64,000 nucleotides of DNA from Aidingimonas lacisalsi (lineage in GTDB: Bacteria; Pseudomonadota; Gammaproteobacteria; Pseudomonadales; Halomonadaceae): positions 372,001-436,000 of the forward strand of contig NZ_VRYH01000002.1 of assembly GCF_008079445.1 (NCBI RefSeq), read 5' to 3'. How positions within the stretch are numbered: the first letter of the stretch is position 1; each line of letters opens with the position of its first letter. Below are positions 43,959 through 54,466 of the stretch, one piece after another. Both the position numbers and the translations under genes were made by a program. The notes under the pieces are model-generated. The model made no database searches. It saw only the letters and a program-made list of their open reading frames with translations, and was not told the origin of the DNA.

Positions 43959-44990
43959 TCAAGGCAGTTCCGACAACGGTGATGACAGGCTGACGGCTGA
44001 CTCCGCTCGGTGTTTGAGGGAGCGCTCGACGACATCCTGCCCAGGCTGGTATTTGCCGTCTGCTGCCTTCATGGCACGGTCCAGCGTCAAGTCGGCGATA
44101 CGGTCATGGTCCTGGGGGAGCGAGTTGATAGCCAACGGCAGGAAGTCCAGCAGTCGATCATCGCCAAATGTTGCCAGGTGCAGATCCTGAGGTAGACCAC
44201 CATTTTCCAGTAGTACGTCGAAAACGCCATCAAGCAGCGTGTAGGACGCTGTTACCAAGGCGTCTGGCAGTGGACTTTGGCGGAGAAGCCAACGCATCAA
44301 ACGAGCTCCTTCACTGCGATCGTAGCGGTTGGCACTGAGAGTGGTGATCTCCAGTTCGCGACCCGCTAGCGCCTTATTGAAGCCCGCTCGTCGCTCGATG
44401 CTGATCGAGAGTTCGGGGACTGCATCCAGCCAGGCAATGTGATCGACATCCGGCGTCAGCACGGAGTGTGTCAGCGACATGGCAGCGGCCTGGTTGTTAC
44501 TGACGATACTGACGAAATGGTCAGGATCGAGTGCTCGGTCCACGGCGATAATCGGCAACCCTGATGCCATGAGGTCGTGATAGAAGGCATCATCCATGGG
44601 CAGGCAACTGGCGACGATCAGAACTTCACAACGCTGTGCTCTAAGTGCGCGAGCCAATTCCCGTTCACTGTCGGGGTTGTCGTCGGATCCGGTAATGAGC
44701 AACTGGTAACCGCGTTCACGAGCCCCTCGTTCCAGACGTTTGGCCAGGCGAGCGTAGCTGGCATTCTCCAGGTCAGGGATGATGAGCCCCAGGGTATGGC
44801 TGGAGCCGCGACGCAGGGCAGCGGCCTGGGCATCGACTCGATAATGATGCCGCTCGACGATCGCCATGACACGATCGACGGTATCCTGGCTGATACGCCG
44901 CTCCTGGGCCTTGCCGTTGATGACATAGCTGGCAGTCGTGCGCGAGACGCCAGCCAGTCTGGCGATTTCGGCGAGTGTCATTGTCGTCAT
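43959..44990 (-). CDS. fruR: LacI-family fructose operon regulator (FruR/Cra)
   Basis: A 343-residue LacI-type protein: TLAEIARLAGVSRTTASYVI helix-turn-helix, the unusual hinge spacing NGKAQERRIS typical of FruR/Cra, and a sugar-phosphate-binding core. It is divergent from the fructose PTS operon at 45266. Operator-like repeats built on TGAATCG sit in the shared gap. Family members are released by fructose-1-phosphate. It is convergent with the hybrid kinase. Confidence 0.88.
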   Translation of the reverse strand: MTTMTLAEIARLAGVSRTTASYVINGKAQERRISQDTVDRVMAIVERHHYRVDAQAAALRRGSSHTLGLIIPDLENASYARLAKRLERGARERGYQLLITGSDDNPDSERELARALRAQRCEVLIVASCLPMDDAFYHDLMASGLPIIAVDRALDPDHFVSIVSNNQAAAMSLTHSVLTPDVDHIAWLDAVPELSISIERRAGFNKALAGRELEITTLSANRYDRSEGARLMRWLLRQSPLPDALVTASYTLLDGVFDVLLENGGLPQDLHLATFGDDRLLDFLPLAINSLPQDHDRIADLTLDRAMKAADGKYQPGQDVVERSLKHRAESAVSLSSPLSELP

Positions 44991-45092
44991 CCTCTATTAT
45001 GCCGATGGTGGGGCAGCGATGGCCCCATTCTACGTGAAACATGGGGCTGCCTACCCCCTGCTAAGGTCGAATACGCTATTGCTTGATAAATG

Positions 45093-45109
45093 GCTGAACA
45101 CGATTCAGC
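45093..45109. promoter_or_regulatory. FruR operator-like palindrome (site 1)
   Basis: GCTGAACACGATTCAGC is a palindrome with six-base arms, related to the Cra/FruR consensus TGAAnCGnTTCA but one base longer in the middle. Its right part ACACGATTCAGC is repeated exactly at site 2, 33 bases downstream (about three helical turns). It lies in the fruR-fruB gap. Confidence 0.6.
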
Positions 45110-45127
45110 ATTGCTCTTATATTGAAG

Positions 45128-45142
45128 GTGACACGATTCAGC
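45128..45142. promoter_or_regulatory. FruR operator-like site (site 2)
   Basis: On the minus strand this reads GCTGAATCGTGTCAC, matching the Cra/FruR core TGAAwCGnTTCA at all but one fixed position. Together with site 1 it would let FruR block both the fruB promoter and its own. Confidence 0.6.
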
Positions 45143-45265
45143 TTAGTCATTCAATGAATCATTCAACGTTTTCGACGGATGAACGTTGATCGCACACTAG
45201 GGACGTCGGAGCCAGAGGTCATGTCGTGTGCCGGGCGCACACCGAACCTCGTACGGGAGAGCAAC

Positions 45266-48127
45266 ATGCTGACACTCGACCAGGATGACATCATCCTCGA
45301 CCGTCATGCTGATGATTGGCGGTCGGCGCTGGATCTCGCCGCTCAATCACTGAGCGATGCCGGTCTAGTCACCGAGGCCTATCGGGAAGGCCTGCATGAC
45401 CGCGAATCGCAGTCATCGACCTATCTTGGCAATGCCATTGCCATTCCCCACGGCACGCCGGAGAGTCGTGAACATGTCAAACGAACAGGCGTTCGGGTCA
45501 TCCAGTTCCCGGCCGGCGTCGAGTGGCACGATGGTAACCGAGTGCACGTGCTGGTCACGATCGCTGCGCAAAGCGATGAGCATTTGGATATCTTGCGACA
45601 ATTGACGCATGTGTTGGACCGAGAGGGAGTGGCGGATCGATTGGCGGCGGCCGACTCTGCTCGTGAAATCGCGTCGCTCTTGTCGAAGGCACCGGTCGAG
45701 TCACGGCTGGACTCCGATACCCTGTGCTTGAATTTTCCCGCTCTCGATACCCTGGAACTGGCCTTGGCCGGAGCAGCGAGATTACGACAGTCGGGATGTG
45801 TCGACAATACGTTCATCGCTGCCATCTCCGACCAGCGACCTTGCCCATTGGGGCAGGGGCTGTGGTTGGTCTCGAGCGCGACGGGTGTGCAGACGCCAGC
45901 ATTGTCGCTGGCCACACCGGAAGCCAGCTTCCAAGGATCCCAAGGTACGGTCAATGGCGTCTTGTGCCTTGCGGCGCAAGGGGAAGCCCACCGTGATCTA
46001 TTGGAGCGCATTGTGACGTTGCTGGACAGTCAGTCGGGCGAGACGCTGGTCGGCGCCGACTCTGACACTGTGCTGTCGCGGTTGTCCGGGGAGTCTGCGA
46101 GCGCCCGGACGGCGAAGGCTCGGGTGCTTAACGCGCATGGTCTCCATGCGCGTCCCGCCAAGCAACTGGTCCAGATAGCCCGTGAACAGCAGGTGCCAGT
46201 CAAGGTCAGGTTGGCGGAAGGGGGTGGAGGTGCCGTTTCCGCAGCCAGCCTCACCAAGGTCATCGGTCTGGGCGCGCGTCGTGGGCAACAGTTGCTTTTC
46301 TCTGCCGAGGGCACCGGCGCTGATGCAGCACTGGATGCCGTATGCCGTGCGGTCCAAGAGGGGCTGGGGGACAAGGTGGTGCCCTTCGAGGAAGGGCGTG
46401 AGCATAGTGAACCCATTGCGGAACCCGTGATCGAGCCTCTCGAGGCCGATACGGCGCACTTGGCGGTTGCCGCGTCTCCAGGGTTGGCCATCGCCGAAGC
46501 GTTTGTCATGCGTCCGCCGCGTTTCGAGTATCCCGAGCGAGCTGAAAAACCGACGGAGGAATCGCGCCGGCTCGATGTCGCCATCCAGGAAGCGAGGCAG
46601 CAGTTGGCGGTACTGATCCGGCAGGCGCCGGGCGGCGAGGTTTCGGAAATTCTGTCGATGCATGAGGAGATGCTCGACGATCCGGAATTGCATGAAGCGG
46701 CGCGTGAAGGCATTCGCGAAGGTCTTTCTGCCGAGGCAGGCTGGTGGCAGGCCATTGAAACGGCCGCCCATGCTCAGGAAATGCTGGCCGATCGGTTACT
46801 GGCCGAACGTGCGGCCGATCTGCGTGACGTGGGGCGACGTGTCCTGGGCGTATTATGTGACATCGAACTACCGGAGCCGCCGGAGCGCCCCTACATCCTG
46901 GTCATGGACGATATCGGCCCCTCGGATGTGGCGCGTCTGGATACGAGTCGAGTCCAGGGTCTGTTGACCGCTCGAGGCGGCGCTACGGCGCACAGTGCCA
47001 TCCTGGCTCGTGCGTTGGGCATTCCCGCGGTGGTTGGGGCCGGTCCGCGTATCATGAGGCTCGACAATGGGGTCGAACTCGTCCTCGATGGTGAACGTGG
47101 GCGGGTAATACCCTCGCCATCCCTTGAACGCCGTCAGCGTGCCGAGTTGCGTCTCAAAGAGCGTGAGCGGCTCGAGCGCGATGCCTGGGCTGCCCGCTTC
47201 GAGGAAGGTCGTACGCGTGATGGGCATCGCATTGAGGTTGCCGCCAACCTGGGGAATACAGCACATACGCAGGATGCGGTGGAGCGCGGCGCTGAAGGTA
47301 TCGGACTGCTGCGCACCGAGTTCATCTTCATGGCGCATGCACAGGCACCGGATCTTGATACCCAGATCGCCGAGTACCGCACCGCGGTACAGGATCTGGG
47401 GGGACGACCGCTCGTCGCGCGTACGTTGGATGTGGGGGGAGACAAGCCGCTGCCGTACTGGCCGGTTCCGCCAGAAGACAACCCGTTCCTGGGCTTGCGT
47501 GGCATTCGTCTGTCATTGACCCAGCCCGAGATTCTGGAAACGCAACTGCGTGCGCTATTGATGGCAGGTAGCGGTAGTCCGCTGCGCATCATGTTGCCGA
47601 TGGTCAAGGACATCGCCGAGTTTCGTCAGGCCAAGACGATACTGGACCGCCTGCTCGCGGAGATTCCCGAGAGCGATCGTGCCACCGATGTTCAGCTCGG
47701 AGTGATGATCGAAATCCCTTCCTGCGCTCTGCTGGCACCGAGCCTGGCGGCGGAAGTCGACTTCTTCTCGATCGGCACCAACGACCTCACCCAGTACACA
47801 CTGGCTATCGATCGCGGACACTCTGAACTGTCTGCCCAGGCCGATGGACTGCATCCCGCTGTATTGCGGCTGATCCAGATGACTGTCGAAGCGGCACACG
47901 CGCAAGACAAGTGGGTCGGGGTCTGTGGGGAACTCGCCAGCGACGCGTTGGCCGTCCCCGTCCTGGTGGGACTGGGGGTCGATGAACTGTCAGTCGCGGC
48001 TCGACAGGTGCCTTTGGTCAAGGCGCGGCTACGCGATTTCGATGTTGCTGACGCACGGTATCAGGCGGAGCTTGCGCTGACCCAGTCGACCAGTGAGGCC
48101 GTACGCGAAGCCTTGGAGGCACGGTAA
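45266..48127 (+). CDS. fruB: PTS fructose polyprotein EIIA-HPr-EI (FPr/FruB)
   Basis: 953 residues. EIIA of fructose type comes first (about 5-150, His62 in AIPHGTPE), then a linker domain. An HPr domain follows (about 285-375, His294 in GLHARPAK) and last Enzyme I (about 410-953, His576 in GGATAHSAI, with the C-terminal PEP-binding [13 protein letters not shown]). It carries out the whole soluble phosphate relay from PEP to the membrane EIIBC. The ATG at 45266 begins the EIIA homology; the frame is open to 45179. It is followed by fruK (TAATG overlap) and fruA. Confidence 0.95.
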   Translation: MLTLDQDDIILDRHADDWRSALDLAAQSLSDAGLVTEAYREGLHDRESQSSTYLGNAIAIPHGTPESREHVKRTGVRVIQFPAGVEWHDGNRVHVLVTIAAQSDEHLDILRQLTHVLDREGVADRLAAADSAREIASLLSKAPVESRLDSDTLCLNFPALDTLELALAGAARLRQSGCVDNTFIAAISDQRPCPLGQGLWLVSSATGVQTPALSLATPEASFQGSQGTVNGVLCLAAQGEAHRDLLERIVTLLDSQSGETLVGADSDTVLSRLSGESASARTAKARVLNAHGLHARPAKQLVQIAREQQVPVKVRLAEGGGGAVSAASLTKVIGLGARRGQQLLFSAEGTGADAALDAVCRAVQEGLGDKVVPFEEGREHSEPIAEPVIEPLEADTAHLAVAASPGLAIAEAFVMRPPRFEYPERAEKPTEESRRLDVAIQEARQQLAVLIRQAPGGEVSEILSMHEEMLDDPELHEAAREGIREGLSAEAGWWQAIETAAHAQEMLADRLLAERAADLRDVGRRVLGVLCDIELPEPPERPYILVMDDIGPSDVARLDTSRVQGLLTARGGATAHSAILARALGIPAVVGAGPRIMRLDNGVELVLDGERGRVIPSPSLERRQRAELRLKERERLERDAWAARFEEGRTRDGHRIEVAANLGNTAHTQDAVERGAEGIGLLRTEFIFMAHAQAPDLDTQIAEYRTAVQDLGGRPLVARTLDVGGDKPLPYWPVPPEDNPFLGLRGIRLSLTQPEILETQLRALLMAGSGSPLRIMLPMVKDIAEFRQAKTILDRLLAEIPESDRATDVQLGVMIEIPSCALLAPSLAAEVDFFSIGTNDLTQYTLAIDRGHSELSAQADGLHPAVLRLIQMTVEAAHAQDKWVGVCGELASDALAVPVLVGLGVDELSVAARQVPLVKARLRDFDVADARYQAELALTQSTSEAVREALEAR

Positions 48128-49101
48128 TGGCCAGGATACTGACGCTGAGCTTCAATCCCGCTCTGGATCTGGCTATCCGTTTACCCAGTCTGGTGCTCGG
48201 TGAGGTCAACCGGACCGACGAAACGCATCTGGATGCGGCCGGCAAGGGAGTCAACGTGGCGCGTGTACTGGTTGCTCTAGGTCATGACGTCACGGTATCC
48301 GGTTTCCTCGGTGACGCGAACGATGGCCCATTCCTGCGCTTGTTCCAATCGTTGGGGGTGGACGACGCCTTTCTGCGCGTCTCCGGTGAGACGCGCATCA
48401 ATGCCAAGGTCGCTGAAAGCGATGGTCGTGTGACCGATATCAACGGTCCCGGAGTCTGCATCCAGCGCTCGGATTGGAAGCGCTGGACGGCGTGGCTCGA
48501 CAGGTTGACAGACGACCCGGTCCGACGGCCCGAGGCCGTCGTCATTGCCGGTAGCCTGCCACCCGGCATGACGCCTGAGGATCAAGCCGGCTTGATTCGA
48601 CGCCTGCGTCGGCAAGGCCTACCGGTATGGGTGGATACGAGTGGCGAGGCCTTGACTCAGGCAATCGGCGCCGCCCCCACCGCCATCAAGCCCAACGAGC
48701 ATGAACTCGCCGATTGGGCCGGGGTGGTCTTGTCAGATGATACGCAACGTCGTTCGGCCGCACGGCGTCTGCATCGTGTCGGCATCGAGGAAGCGTTGAT
48801 ATCTGCAGGTGAGCAGGGCGTGCTTTGGGTCAGTGATCGCGGAGAGTACCTGGCGATACCGCCGGTGGTGCCCGTCGCAAGCACGGTCGGCGCCGGTGAT
48901 ACCTTCGTCGCTGCCATGCTGCATGGCGTACTTTCAGATCATCCACCGGAACAGGCCTTGGGCTTTGCGACCGCCTTGGCAGCGGAATCCGTTCGACATG
49001 TCGGTGTGGGCAACCCCCACGTCGGTGATATCCATCAACTCCAACAACAGACTTGCGTGCGTCGTTTTGACGATGTCGACGCAGATGGAGCGCTCGCATG
49101 A
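48127..49101 (+). CDS. fruK: 1-phosphofructokinase
   Basis: A 324-residue PfkB-family kinase: ARILTLSFNPALDLAIRLPS opening, GKGVNVARVLVALGH substrate loop, and the C-terminal anion hole and catalytic Asp in VASTVGAGDTFVAAML. It phosphorylates fructose-1-phosphate made by FruA to fructose-1,6-bisphosphate. It starts on the last base of the fruB stop and overlaps fruA by four bases, so the three are one translationally coupled operon. Confidence 0.95.
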   Translation: MARILTLSFNPALDLAIRLPSLVLGEVNRTDETHLDAAGKGVNVARVLVALGHDVTVSGFLGDANDGPFLRLFQSLGVDDAFLRVSGETRINAKVAESDGRVTDINGPGVCIQRSDWKRWTAWLDRLTDDPVRRPEAVVIAGSLPPGMTPEDQAGLIRRLRRQGLPVWVDTSGEALTQAIGAAPTAIKPNEHELADWAGVVLSDDTQRRSAARRLHRVGIEEALISAGEQGVLWVSDRGEYLAIPPVVPVASTVGAGDTFVAAMLHGVLSDHPPEQALGFATALAAESVRHVGVGNPHVGDIHQLQQQTCVRRFDDVDADGALA

Positions 49102-50846
49102 AGATAATTCTGATCACTGCCTGCCCCAGTGGCATGGCAACGACCTTCCTGGCCGCCCGCCGTCTCGAACAGGCCGCGCGACAGCGTGATTGGCAAGTGT
49201 CGGTGGAAATGCACGGTGATTTGGAGCCCATGACGCCGGTCGACAAGGCGACGATTGACGCGGCCGATCTGGTGATCGTGGCCGCTGATCATGTGCCGGC
49301 CCCCCCTCGTTTTGAAGGCAAGCGCCTGTATCAGGCGCCGATCGATCAGGCCTTGCCTGACCCGTCCGCCTTTCTGGACCGGGCTGATCGGGAAGCAACG
49401 GCTTATCGTGCGCCTGCCGAACCACAGACCGCCACGGGGCCTGCGGCTCCGGGCGGCCGGAAGATCGTGGCGGTAACGGCTTGTCCTACCGGTGTGGCCC
49501 ACACGTTCATGGCGGCCGAAGCGCTTGCCGAGGCCGGCAAGGCCATGGGGCACCAGATTCGCGTCGAAACCCAAGGGTCGGTTGGCGCCCAGGACCAACT
49601 CACCGATGAAGAGATCGCCAATGCCGATCTGGTCATACTGGCCTGTGATATCGACGTCGACCCGACGCGATTTGCCGGTAAACCGGTATGGTATACCTCG
49701 ACCGGCAATGCCCTGAAGAAACCGCGTCCCACGATCGAGGAAGCGTTGGAAAACGCCGAGATCCAGTCGGGGGTGTCGGCGTCAGGGACCGGCAGTGAGC
49801 GCAAGCAGAGCATCAAGGAAAAGGGCATTTACAAGCACTTGCTTACCGGGGTGTCCTTCATGCTCCCCATGGTGGTCGCCGGGGGGCTGCTGATTGCTCT
49901 CTCGTTCGTATTCGGCATTAATGCCGCCGAGGAAGAGGGGTCGCTGGCCGCAGCGTTGATGCAGATCGGTGGCGGTACGGCATTCGCCCTGATGATCCCC
50001 GTCCTGGCTGGCTATATCGCGTATTCGATTGCCGATCGGCCAGGCATCGCGCCAGGCATGATCGGAGGGATGTTGGCCTCCGAAGTGGGAGCCGGCTTCA
50101 TCGGCGGTATTCTGGCCGGCTTCCTGGCCGGTTATGTAGCCAAGGCAGTGGCGCAGTACGTCAAATTGCCGTCGAGCATCGAGTCGCTCAAGCCGATCCT
50201 GATCATCCCCCTGATCACCAGTCTGGTGACTGGGCTGATCATGATTTACATCATTGGCGAACCCGTTGCAGGCATCCTGTCGGCCTTGACGTCGTTCCTG
50301 GAAAACATGAGTTCGGCTAACGCTGTGGTATTGGGTGTACTGTTGGGGGCCATGATGTGTTTCGACTTGGGGGGCCCAGTCAACAAAGCCGCTTACACAT
50401 TCGGCGTCGGTCTGCTGTCCACGGAAACGTACGGCCCAATGGCGGCGATCATGGCTGCAGGCATGGTACCTGCCATCGGCATGGGCATTGCCAGCTTCAT
50501 CGCCAGATCGAAATTCTCCGATCCCGAACGTGAGGCGGGAAAGGCCTCACTGGTCTTGGGGTTCTGTTTCATCACGGAAGGCGCTATTCCCTTTGCGGCC
50601 AAGGATCCGCTACGAGTGATTCCGGTATGTATGGTCGGTGGAGCCATTACGGGGGCGATCTCGATGCTGATTGGGGCCAAGCTGATGGCACCCCATGGCG
50701 GTATCTTCGTGTTGTTGATACCGAATGCGATCACACCGGTCTTGTTGTACTTGGCCGCGATCATTATCGGGTCACTGATCACGGGGGTGAGCTACGCGTT
50801 GATCAAGCGGGGAGGCCAGGAAGTCGCCGTGGAGGCCAGTGCCTGA
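49098..50846 (+). CDS. fruA: PTS fructose transporter EIIBC
   Basis: 582 residues. A first EIIB-like domain comes first (residues 1-100; Cys9 in TACPSGMATT). A second EIIB has the phosphorylated Cys129 in TACPTGVAHTFM. The EIIC membrane domain of about nine helices runs from residue ~245 and contains GVSFMLPMVVAGGLLIALSF and DLGGPVNKAAY. It imports fructose as fructose-1-phosphate. It is the last gene of the fru operon, with a strong hairpin after it. Confidence 0.95.
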   Translation: MKIILITACPSGMATTFLAARRLEQAARQRDWQVSVEMHGDLEPMTPVDKATIDAADLVIVAADHVPAPPRFEGKRLYQAPIDQALPDPSAFLDRADREATAYRAPAEPQTATGPAAPGGRKIVAVTACPTGVAHTFMAAEALAEAGKAMGHQIRVETQGSVGAQDQLTDEEIANADLVILACDIDVDPTRFAGKPVWYTSTGNALKKPRPTIEEALENAEIQSGVSASGTGSERKQSIKEKGIYKHLLTGVSFMLPMVVAGGLLIALSFVFGINAAEEEGSLAAALMQIGGGTAFALMIPVLAGYIAYSIADRPGIAPGMIGGMLASEVGAGFIGGILAGFLAGYVAKAVAQYVKLPSSIESLKPILIIPLITSLVTGLIMIYIIGEPVAGILSALTSFLENMSSANAVVLGVLLGAMMCFDLGGPVNKAAYTFGVGLLSTETYGPMAAIMAAGMVPAIGMGIASFIARSKFSDPEREAGKASLVLGFCFITEGAIPFAAKDPLRVIPVCMVGGAITGAISMLIGAKLMAPHGGIFVLLIPNAITPVLLYLAAIIIGSLITGVSYALIKRGGQEVAVEASA

Positions 50847-50873
50847 TCCTGCATCGCATCCTGAGTCGTGCAT

Positions 50874-50900
50874 GCATCGGCGCCTGTCAGGCGCCGATGC
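50874..50900 (+). terminator. Fructose operon terminator
   Basis: GCATCGGCGCC and GGCGCCGATGC form a perfect 11-pair stem around TGTCA, 28 bases after the fruA stop, followed by TGTTGCTGT. It closes the fruBKA operon. Confidence 0.8.
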
Positions 50901-51037
50901 TGTTGCTGTACTGGAGTTGGCGCGGGTTGCACCAGCACAAGACAGGAGGTCGCGGAGGCAAGACGGCCCATGACATCATTGTGAAAGCGTTCGGGTAGGG
51001 CATACACTGCAATGAAGTTCTTGCCAGTGATGCCGTC

Positions 51038-52258
51038 ATGCTTGACTTGTCGATTGCCAATGCCCTGGTACCGGTTGGCGATGTCGCTTCGGACAGCGTG
51101 CTGCGTACGGCGTGCAGTGATCGGTACGATCCTTGTCTGGCTGCGAGCGAGTTGGCAGCGGACCTTCATCATGAAACCTTGGGATTCGTGCTGTTCTTTT
51201 GCAGTGCGGAATATCCGCTGGCAGCGTTAGGTCGATCCCTGGAAGATGCCTTTGAGGGGATACCTGTCAGTGGGTGCACGACAGCGGGTGAAATCACGCC
51301 ACAGGGATATGATCGTGGCTGCATCGTGGCGATCGGATTCGATCGGCGCCATTTTGCCATGTCGCTGGCGTTGGTCGAGGATCTGGAACGCTTTGACCTG
51401 GAACGGGCTCAACGATTGACGGATGCTCTGCTTGGGGACTGTCGTCGTCAGGCTCTGGCGCCCATCAGTGGCCACAGCTTCGCCTTGACGTTGCTGGATG
51501 GCTTGTCCAGTTGTGAAGAACAGGTGCTGGCGACACTCGATGCGGCACTGGGCAGTATACCCAGCTTTGGCGGTTCGGCTGGCGATGACAACCATTTGGC
51601 GCATACGCATGTCTATCACCACGGTCGGTTTCACAGTCAGGCAGCCGTCGTCGTGATGTTCAATACGAACCTGCCGTTTGATGTGTTCACGACTCATCAT
51701 CTGCGCTCGCGTAGCGAGAAACTGGTCGTGACCGCTGCGGATCGTGGACAACGTCGTGTCAATGAACTCAATGCCGCGCCGGCAGCCGCAGAATATGCGC
51801 GCCTTGTGGGATGTGCGGTCGACGATCTCGATGAATCGATCTTCGCTCGCCATCCCTTGGCCGTGAAGATCGGCGATGAGTACTATGTGCGGTCGATTCA
51901 GCGGGCGAACCCCGATGGTAGTCTGAGTTTTTACTGTGCCGTCGAGAACGGCATCGTGCTCACTGCCATGGAACCGGCTCCTATCCTCGACGACCTGCAA
52001 ACCATCTTTAGCGAGCTGGAGTCACGTTTGGGGCCCCCTGAGCTGGTCATCGGGTGCGACTGTTTCCTGCGCCGGCTGGAACTCGAGTCGCTGGGGCAGG
52101 TCGATGCAGCGTCGCACTTGCTGGCCCGCCATGGCGTGATCGGATTCAACACCTATGGGGAGCAGCATCATGGCATGCACATCAACCAGACCTTTACCGG
52201 GGTTGTCGTTGGGCGTGCCGACGGTCGACTCGGCGGACGAGGCAACGACGACACGTGA
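51038..52258 (+). CDS. FIST-domain sensor protein, NosP-like
   Basis: 406 residues. The FIST N domain (about 30-225) contains GIPVSGCTTAGEITPQGY and SIPSFGGSAGDD, and FIST_C (about 230-385) ends with GFNTYGEQHHGMHINQTFTG. In Pseudomonas, Vibrio and relatives such proteins (NosP) bind haem and nitric oxide and control a hybrid kinase encoded next door. Here the kinase gene overlaps its 3' end by about 44 bases. Haem binding is inferred from the family; I cannot confirm the ligand residue. Confidence 0.85.
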   Translation: MLDLSIANALVPVGDVASDSVLRTACSDRYDPCLAASELAADLHHETLGFVLFFCSAEYPLAALGRSLEDAFEGIPVSGCTTAGEITPQGYDRGCIVAIGFDRRHFAMSLALVEDLERFDLERAQRLTDALLGDCRRQALAPISGHSFALTLLDGLSSCEEQVLATLDAALGSIPSFGGSAGDDNHLAHTHVYHHGRFHSQAAVVVMFNTNLPFDVFTTHHLRSRSEKLVVTAADRGQRRVNELNAAPAAAEYARLVGCAVDDLDESIFARHPLAVKIGDEYYVRSIQRANPDGSLSFYCAVENGIVLTAMEPAPILDDLQTIFSELESRLGPPELVIGCDCFLRRLELESLGQVDAASHLLARHGVIGFNTYGEQHHGMHINQTFTGVVVGRADGRLGGRGNDDT

Positions 52259-53654
52259 ACAGGCATTGGCAGCGGAAAATGCGCGTTTGCGAAAGGTCTG
52301 TCATGCATTGATCGAACGGGTCGAATCCAGTGGTGTTGCCGGCGGAGCCCCTTATGCGGCATTCGAACACGCCGTGTTATTGGCCGAGCAGGTTCGCGAG
52401 CGCACAGAAACTCTGCACCGGACCCTCGATGAACTGAGTCAGGCCAATGCCGAATTGGGGCAGCTCAATACCAAACTGCGCGAAGAGATAGACGAACGAC
52501 TGGCTGCCGAGCAGGGGTTGCGTGACGCCAAGGCGGAGGCCGAAGCCGCGAATCTCTCGAAAACGAAGTTCCTCGCTGCTGTCAGCCACGATCTCCTGCA
52601 ACCCTTGAATGCGGCACGACTGTTCACCAGCGCCTTGGCTGAACATACGATGCCCGAATCATCTCAGGCTTTGGTGGGGCACATCGGCCGTTCGCTGAAG
52701 GATGTCGAGAGCCTGCTGGGCACCTTGGTCGATATTTCCCGGCTGGATGCAGGGGTTCTCAAGCCTGATGTGGCGGCATTCCCGGTATCGGAACTGCTGG
52801 ATGTGCTGGCGGAAGAGTACCGGCAGATCGCCATCGGTCAGCAGCTTTCCCTGCATTATGTCTCGAGCTCGACCGTTGTCCATTCCGATTTGCAACTGCT
52901 GGCGCGCGTTGTACGCAATTTTCTCGCCAATGCACTTCGCTACACGCGCGAGGGCCGAGTGCTTCTGGGGTGTCGGCGTCGGCTTGACGGTGTGGAAATC
53001 ATCGTTGCCGATACGGGGCCTGGTATCCCCGCCGATCAACGCGAGGCGATTTTCCTCGAGTTTCGCCGTGCCACGAAGCACGCTGGAGACAAGGACCGAG
53101 GGCTAGGCTTGGGGCTGGCGATTGTCGATCGTATTGCCACCATGCTGGACCATCCGCTCCGTTTGATGTCGCAACCGGGTCAGGGTGCCACCTTTTCTAT
53201 TCTGGTGCCCTATGGCCGGCTGCCCTCACAAAGGCCGTCCGCTCAGGATAGCGAGCCGTCTGGATCACTGCTCGATGGCGTCAGGATATGGGTCATCGAC
53301 GATGACCCGGCGATCTGCGAAGGCATGGAGGCGCTATTGGAGGGCTGGGGTGCCGAAGTGGTGAGCGCCGCATCGCTGGAGCGGCTCGAAGTGGCCGGTG
53401 AGTACGAGGCGGATATGCTGATCGTCGATTACCATTTATCCGAAGGGGAGCCCGATGGTCTGGTAGTGGCCCAGTCATTGCGAACGAGGAAGCCGGAACT
53501 GCCGGTTCTGGTGATTACTGCCAACCACGATGCCGACTTGAAACGTCAGGCCCGGGATCTGGGCTACGCCTGTTTACTCAAACCCGTGAAGCCGTTGCGT
53601 TTGAAAATGCTACTGCTCAACATGCTCGACTCCACTCAGGGGCGTTCGTTCTGA
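52215..53654 (+). CDS. Hybrid histidine kinase, NahK/ErcS'-like but without PAS domain
   Basis: About 479 residues. A short N-terminal region with a coiled coil (residues 20-125, rich in Glu, Leu and Arg) leads to HisKA (KFLAAVSHDLLQPLNAARLF). The ATPase domain follows (VVRNFLANALRYTREGRV; GLGLGLAIVDRIATML) and then a C-terminal receiver (VIDDDPAICEG; LIVDYHLSEGEPDG). HDLLQPLNAARL is the mark of the NahK/ErcS' family. Intact Pseudomonas NahK has PAS domains; this one has none, so sensing must come from the FIST partner. The GTG at 52215 is the likeliest start; an ATG at 52155 would overlap further. Confidence 0.82.
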   Translation: MPTVDSADEATTTREQALAAENARLRKVCHALIERVESSGVAGGAPYAAFEHAVLLAEQVRERTETLHRTLDELSQANAELGQLNTKLREEIDERLAAEQGLRDAKAEAEAANLSKTKFLAAVSHDLLQPLNAARLFTSALAEHTMPESSQALVGHIGRSLKDVESLLGTLVDISRLDAGVLKPDVAAFPVSELLDVLAEEYRQIAIGQQLSLHYVSSSTVVHSDLQLLARVVRNFLANALRYTREGRVLLGCRRRLDGVEIIVADTGPGIPADQREAIFLEFRRATKHAGDKDRGLGLGLAIVDRIATMLDHPLRLMSQPGQGATFSILVPYGRLPSQRPSAQDSEPSGSLLDGVRIWVIDDDPAICEGMEALLEGWGAEVVSAASLERLEVAGEYEADMLIVDYHLSEGEPDGLVVAQSLRTRKPELPVLVITANHDADLKRQARDLGYACLLKPVKPLRLKMLLLNMLDSTQGRSF

Positions 53655-54313
53655 CGCCCCAATCCCAGGTCGTTGGCGACCAGGATTGCTTGCACCCGAC
53701 TCGTGACACCGAGCTTGCGCAGAATGGCAGATACGTGTGTCTTTACCGTCGTTTCGGCAATGGCCAGGCGGTAGGCAATCATCTTGTTGGAGTCTCCCAG
53801 TGCCATATGTGTCAAGACTTCGCGCTGTTTGTCGGTGAGCAGATCGAGGCTACCGTGATGCGAGGTCTGATCAGCGGAAAGATTCGTGACCTGTGCGCGT
53901 GTTGCTGTATCGGAACGGCGCATGATATCTGCAGGCAGATAGACGTTGCCCTCCAGTATTTGCGTGAGGGCGGCAAGCAGTGTCTGACGAGGCGTCGACT
54001 TGGGAATATAGCCGACGGCACCCAGATTCATCGCCTCAAGAACGGTGGTGCGATCCTGATCTGCCGAAACGATGGCGACAGGAATCAATGGGACGGTATC
54101 CCGCAGGCGTTCCAGGCCCGTGAGCCCTTCGGCATCCGGTAAGCCAAGATCCAGCAGGATCAGGTCCAGGTCGTCATGACAATCGGCCTGGGCCAGTGCT
54201 GTCGCCAGACTATCGGCCTCAATGACGCGACTGTCGGGCATACCGTCACGCAACACGCCGACGATGGCGTCACGAAACAAGGGGTGGTCGTCGGCAACCA
54301 TCAATGTGTACAT
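53636..54313 (-). CDS. NarL/LuxR-family response regulator, ExaE/AgmR-like
   Basis: 225 residues. The receiver domain (residues 1-120) has the phospho-Asp in [14 protein letters not shown] LuxR helix-turn-helix (about 155-215) reads [20 protein letters not shown], then [17 protein letters not shown]. It converges on the kinase with a 19-base overlap and is divergent from the aldehyde dehydrogenase gene. In Pseudomonas regulators of this type (ExaE/AgmR) control ethanol oxidation, so the aldehyde dehydrogenase is the likely target. The start at 54313 gives the family N-terminus. Confidence 0.87.
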   Translation of the reverse strand: MYTLMVADDHPLFRDAIVGVLRDGMPDSRVIEADSLATALAQADCHDDLDLILLDLGLPDAEGLTGLERLRDTVPLIPVAIVSADQDRTTVLEAMNLGAVGYIPKSTPRQTLLAALTQILEGNVYLPADIMRRSDTATRAQVTNLSADQTSHHGSLDLLTDKQREVLTHMALGDSNKMIAYRLAIAETTVKTHVSAILRKLGVTSRVQAILVANDLGLGRQNERP

Positions 54314-54466
54314 GAATTCCGAGCTCCCTGGAGCCAACTCCTGATCTCCTACCAAAGAACGAGCCTCTCTCCTGCCAGGGAAGTATGTCGCCATGGCGTG
54401 AGCTGTCCAACACTGAAGGGAGCTTCACCCATAACGACAACAGACGCAATTCGACAGGAGCATGCC

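Noticed and set aside
45998-46771. Minus-strand 257-codon frame opposite fruB
   Set aside because: No motif or start site, and it lies wholly opposite the HPr/Enzyme I region of a clear gene.
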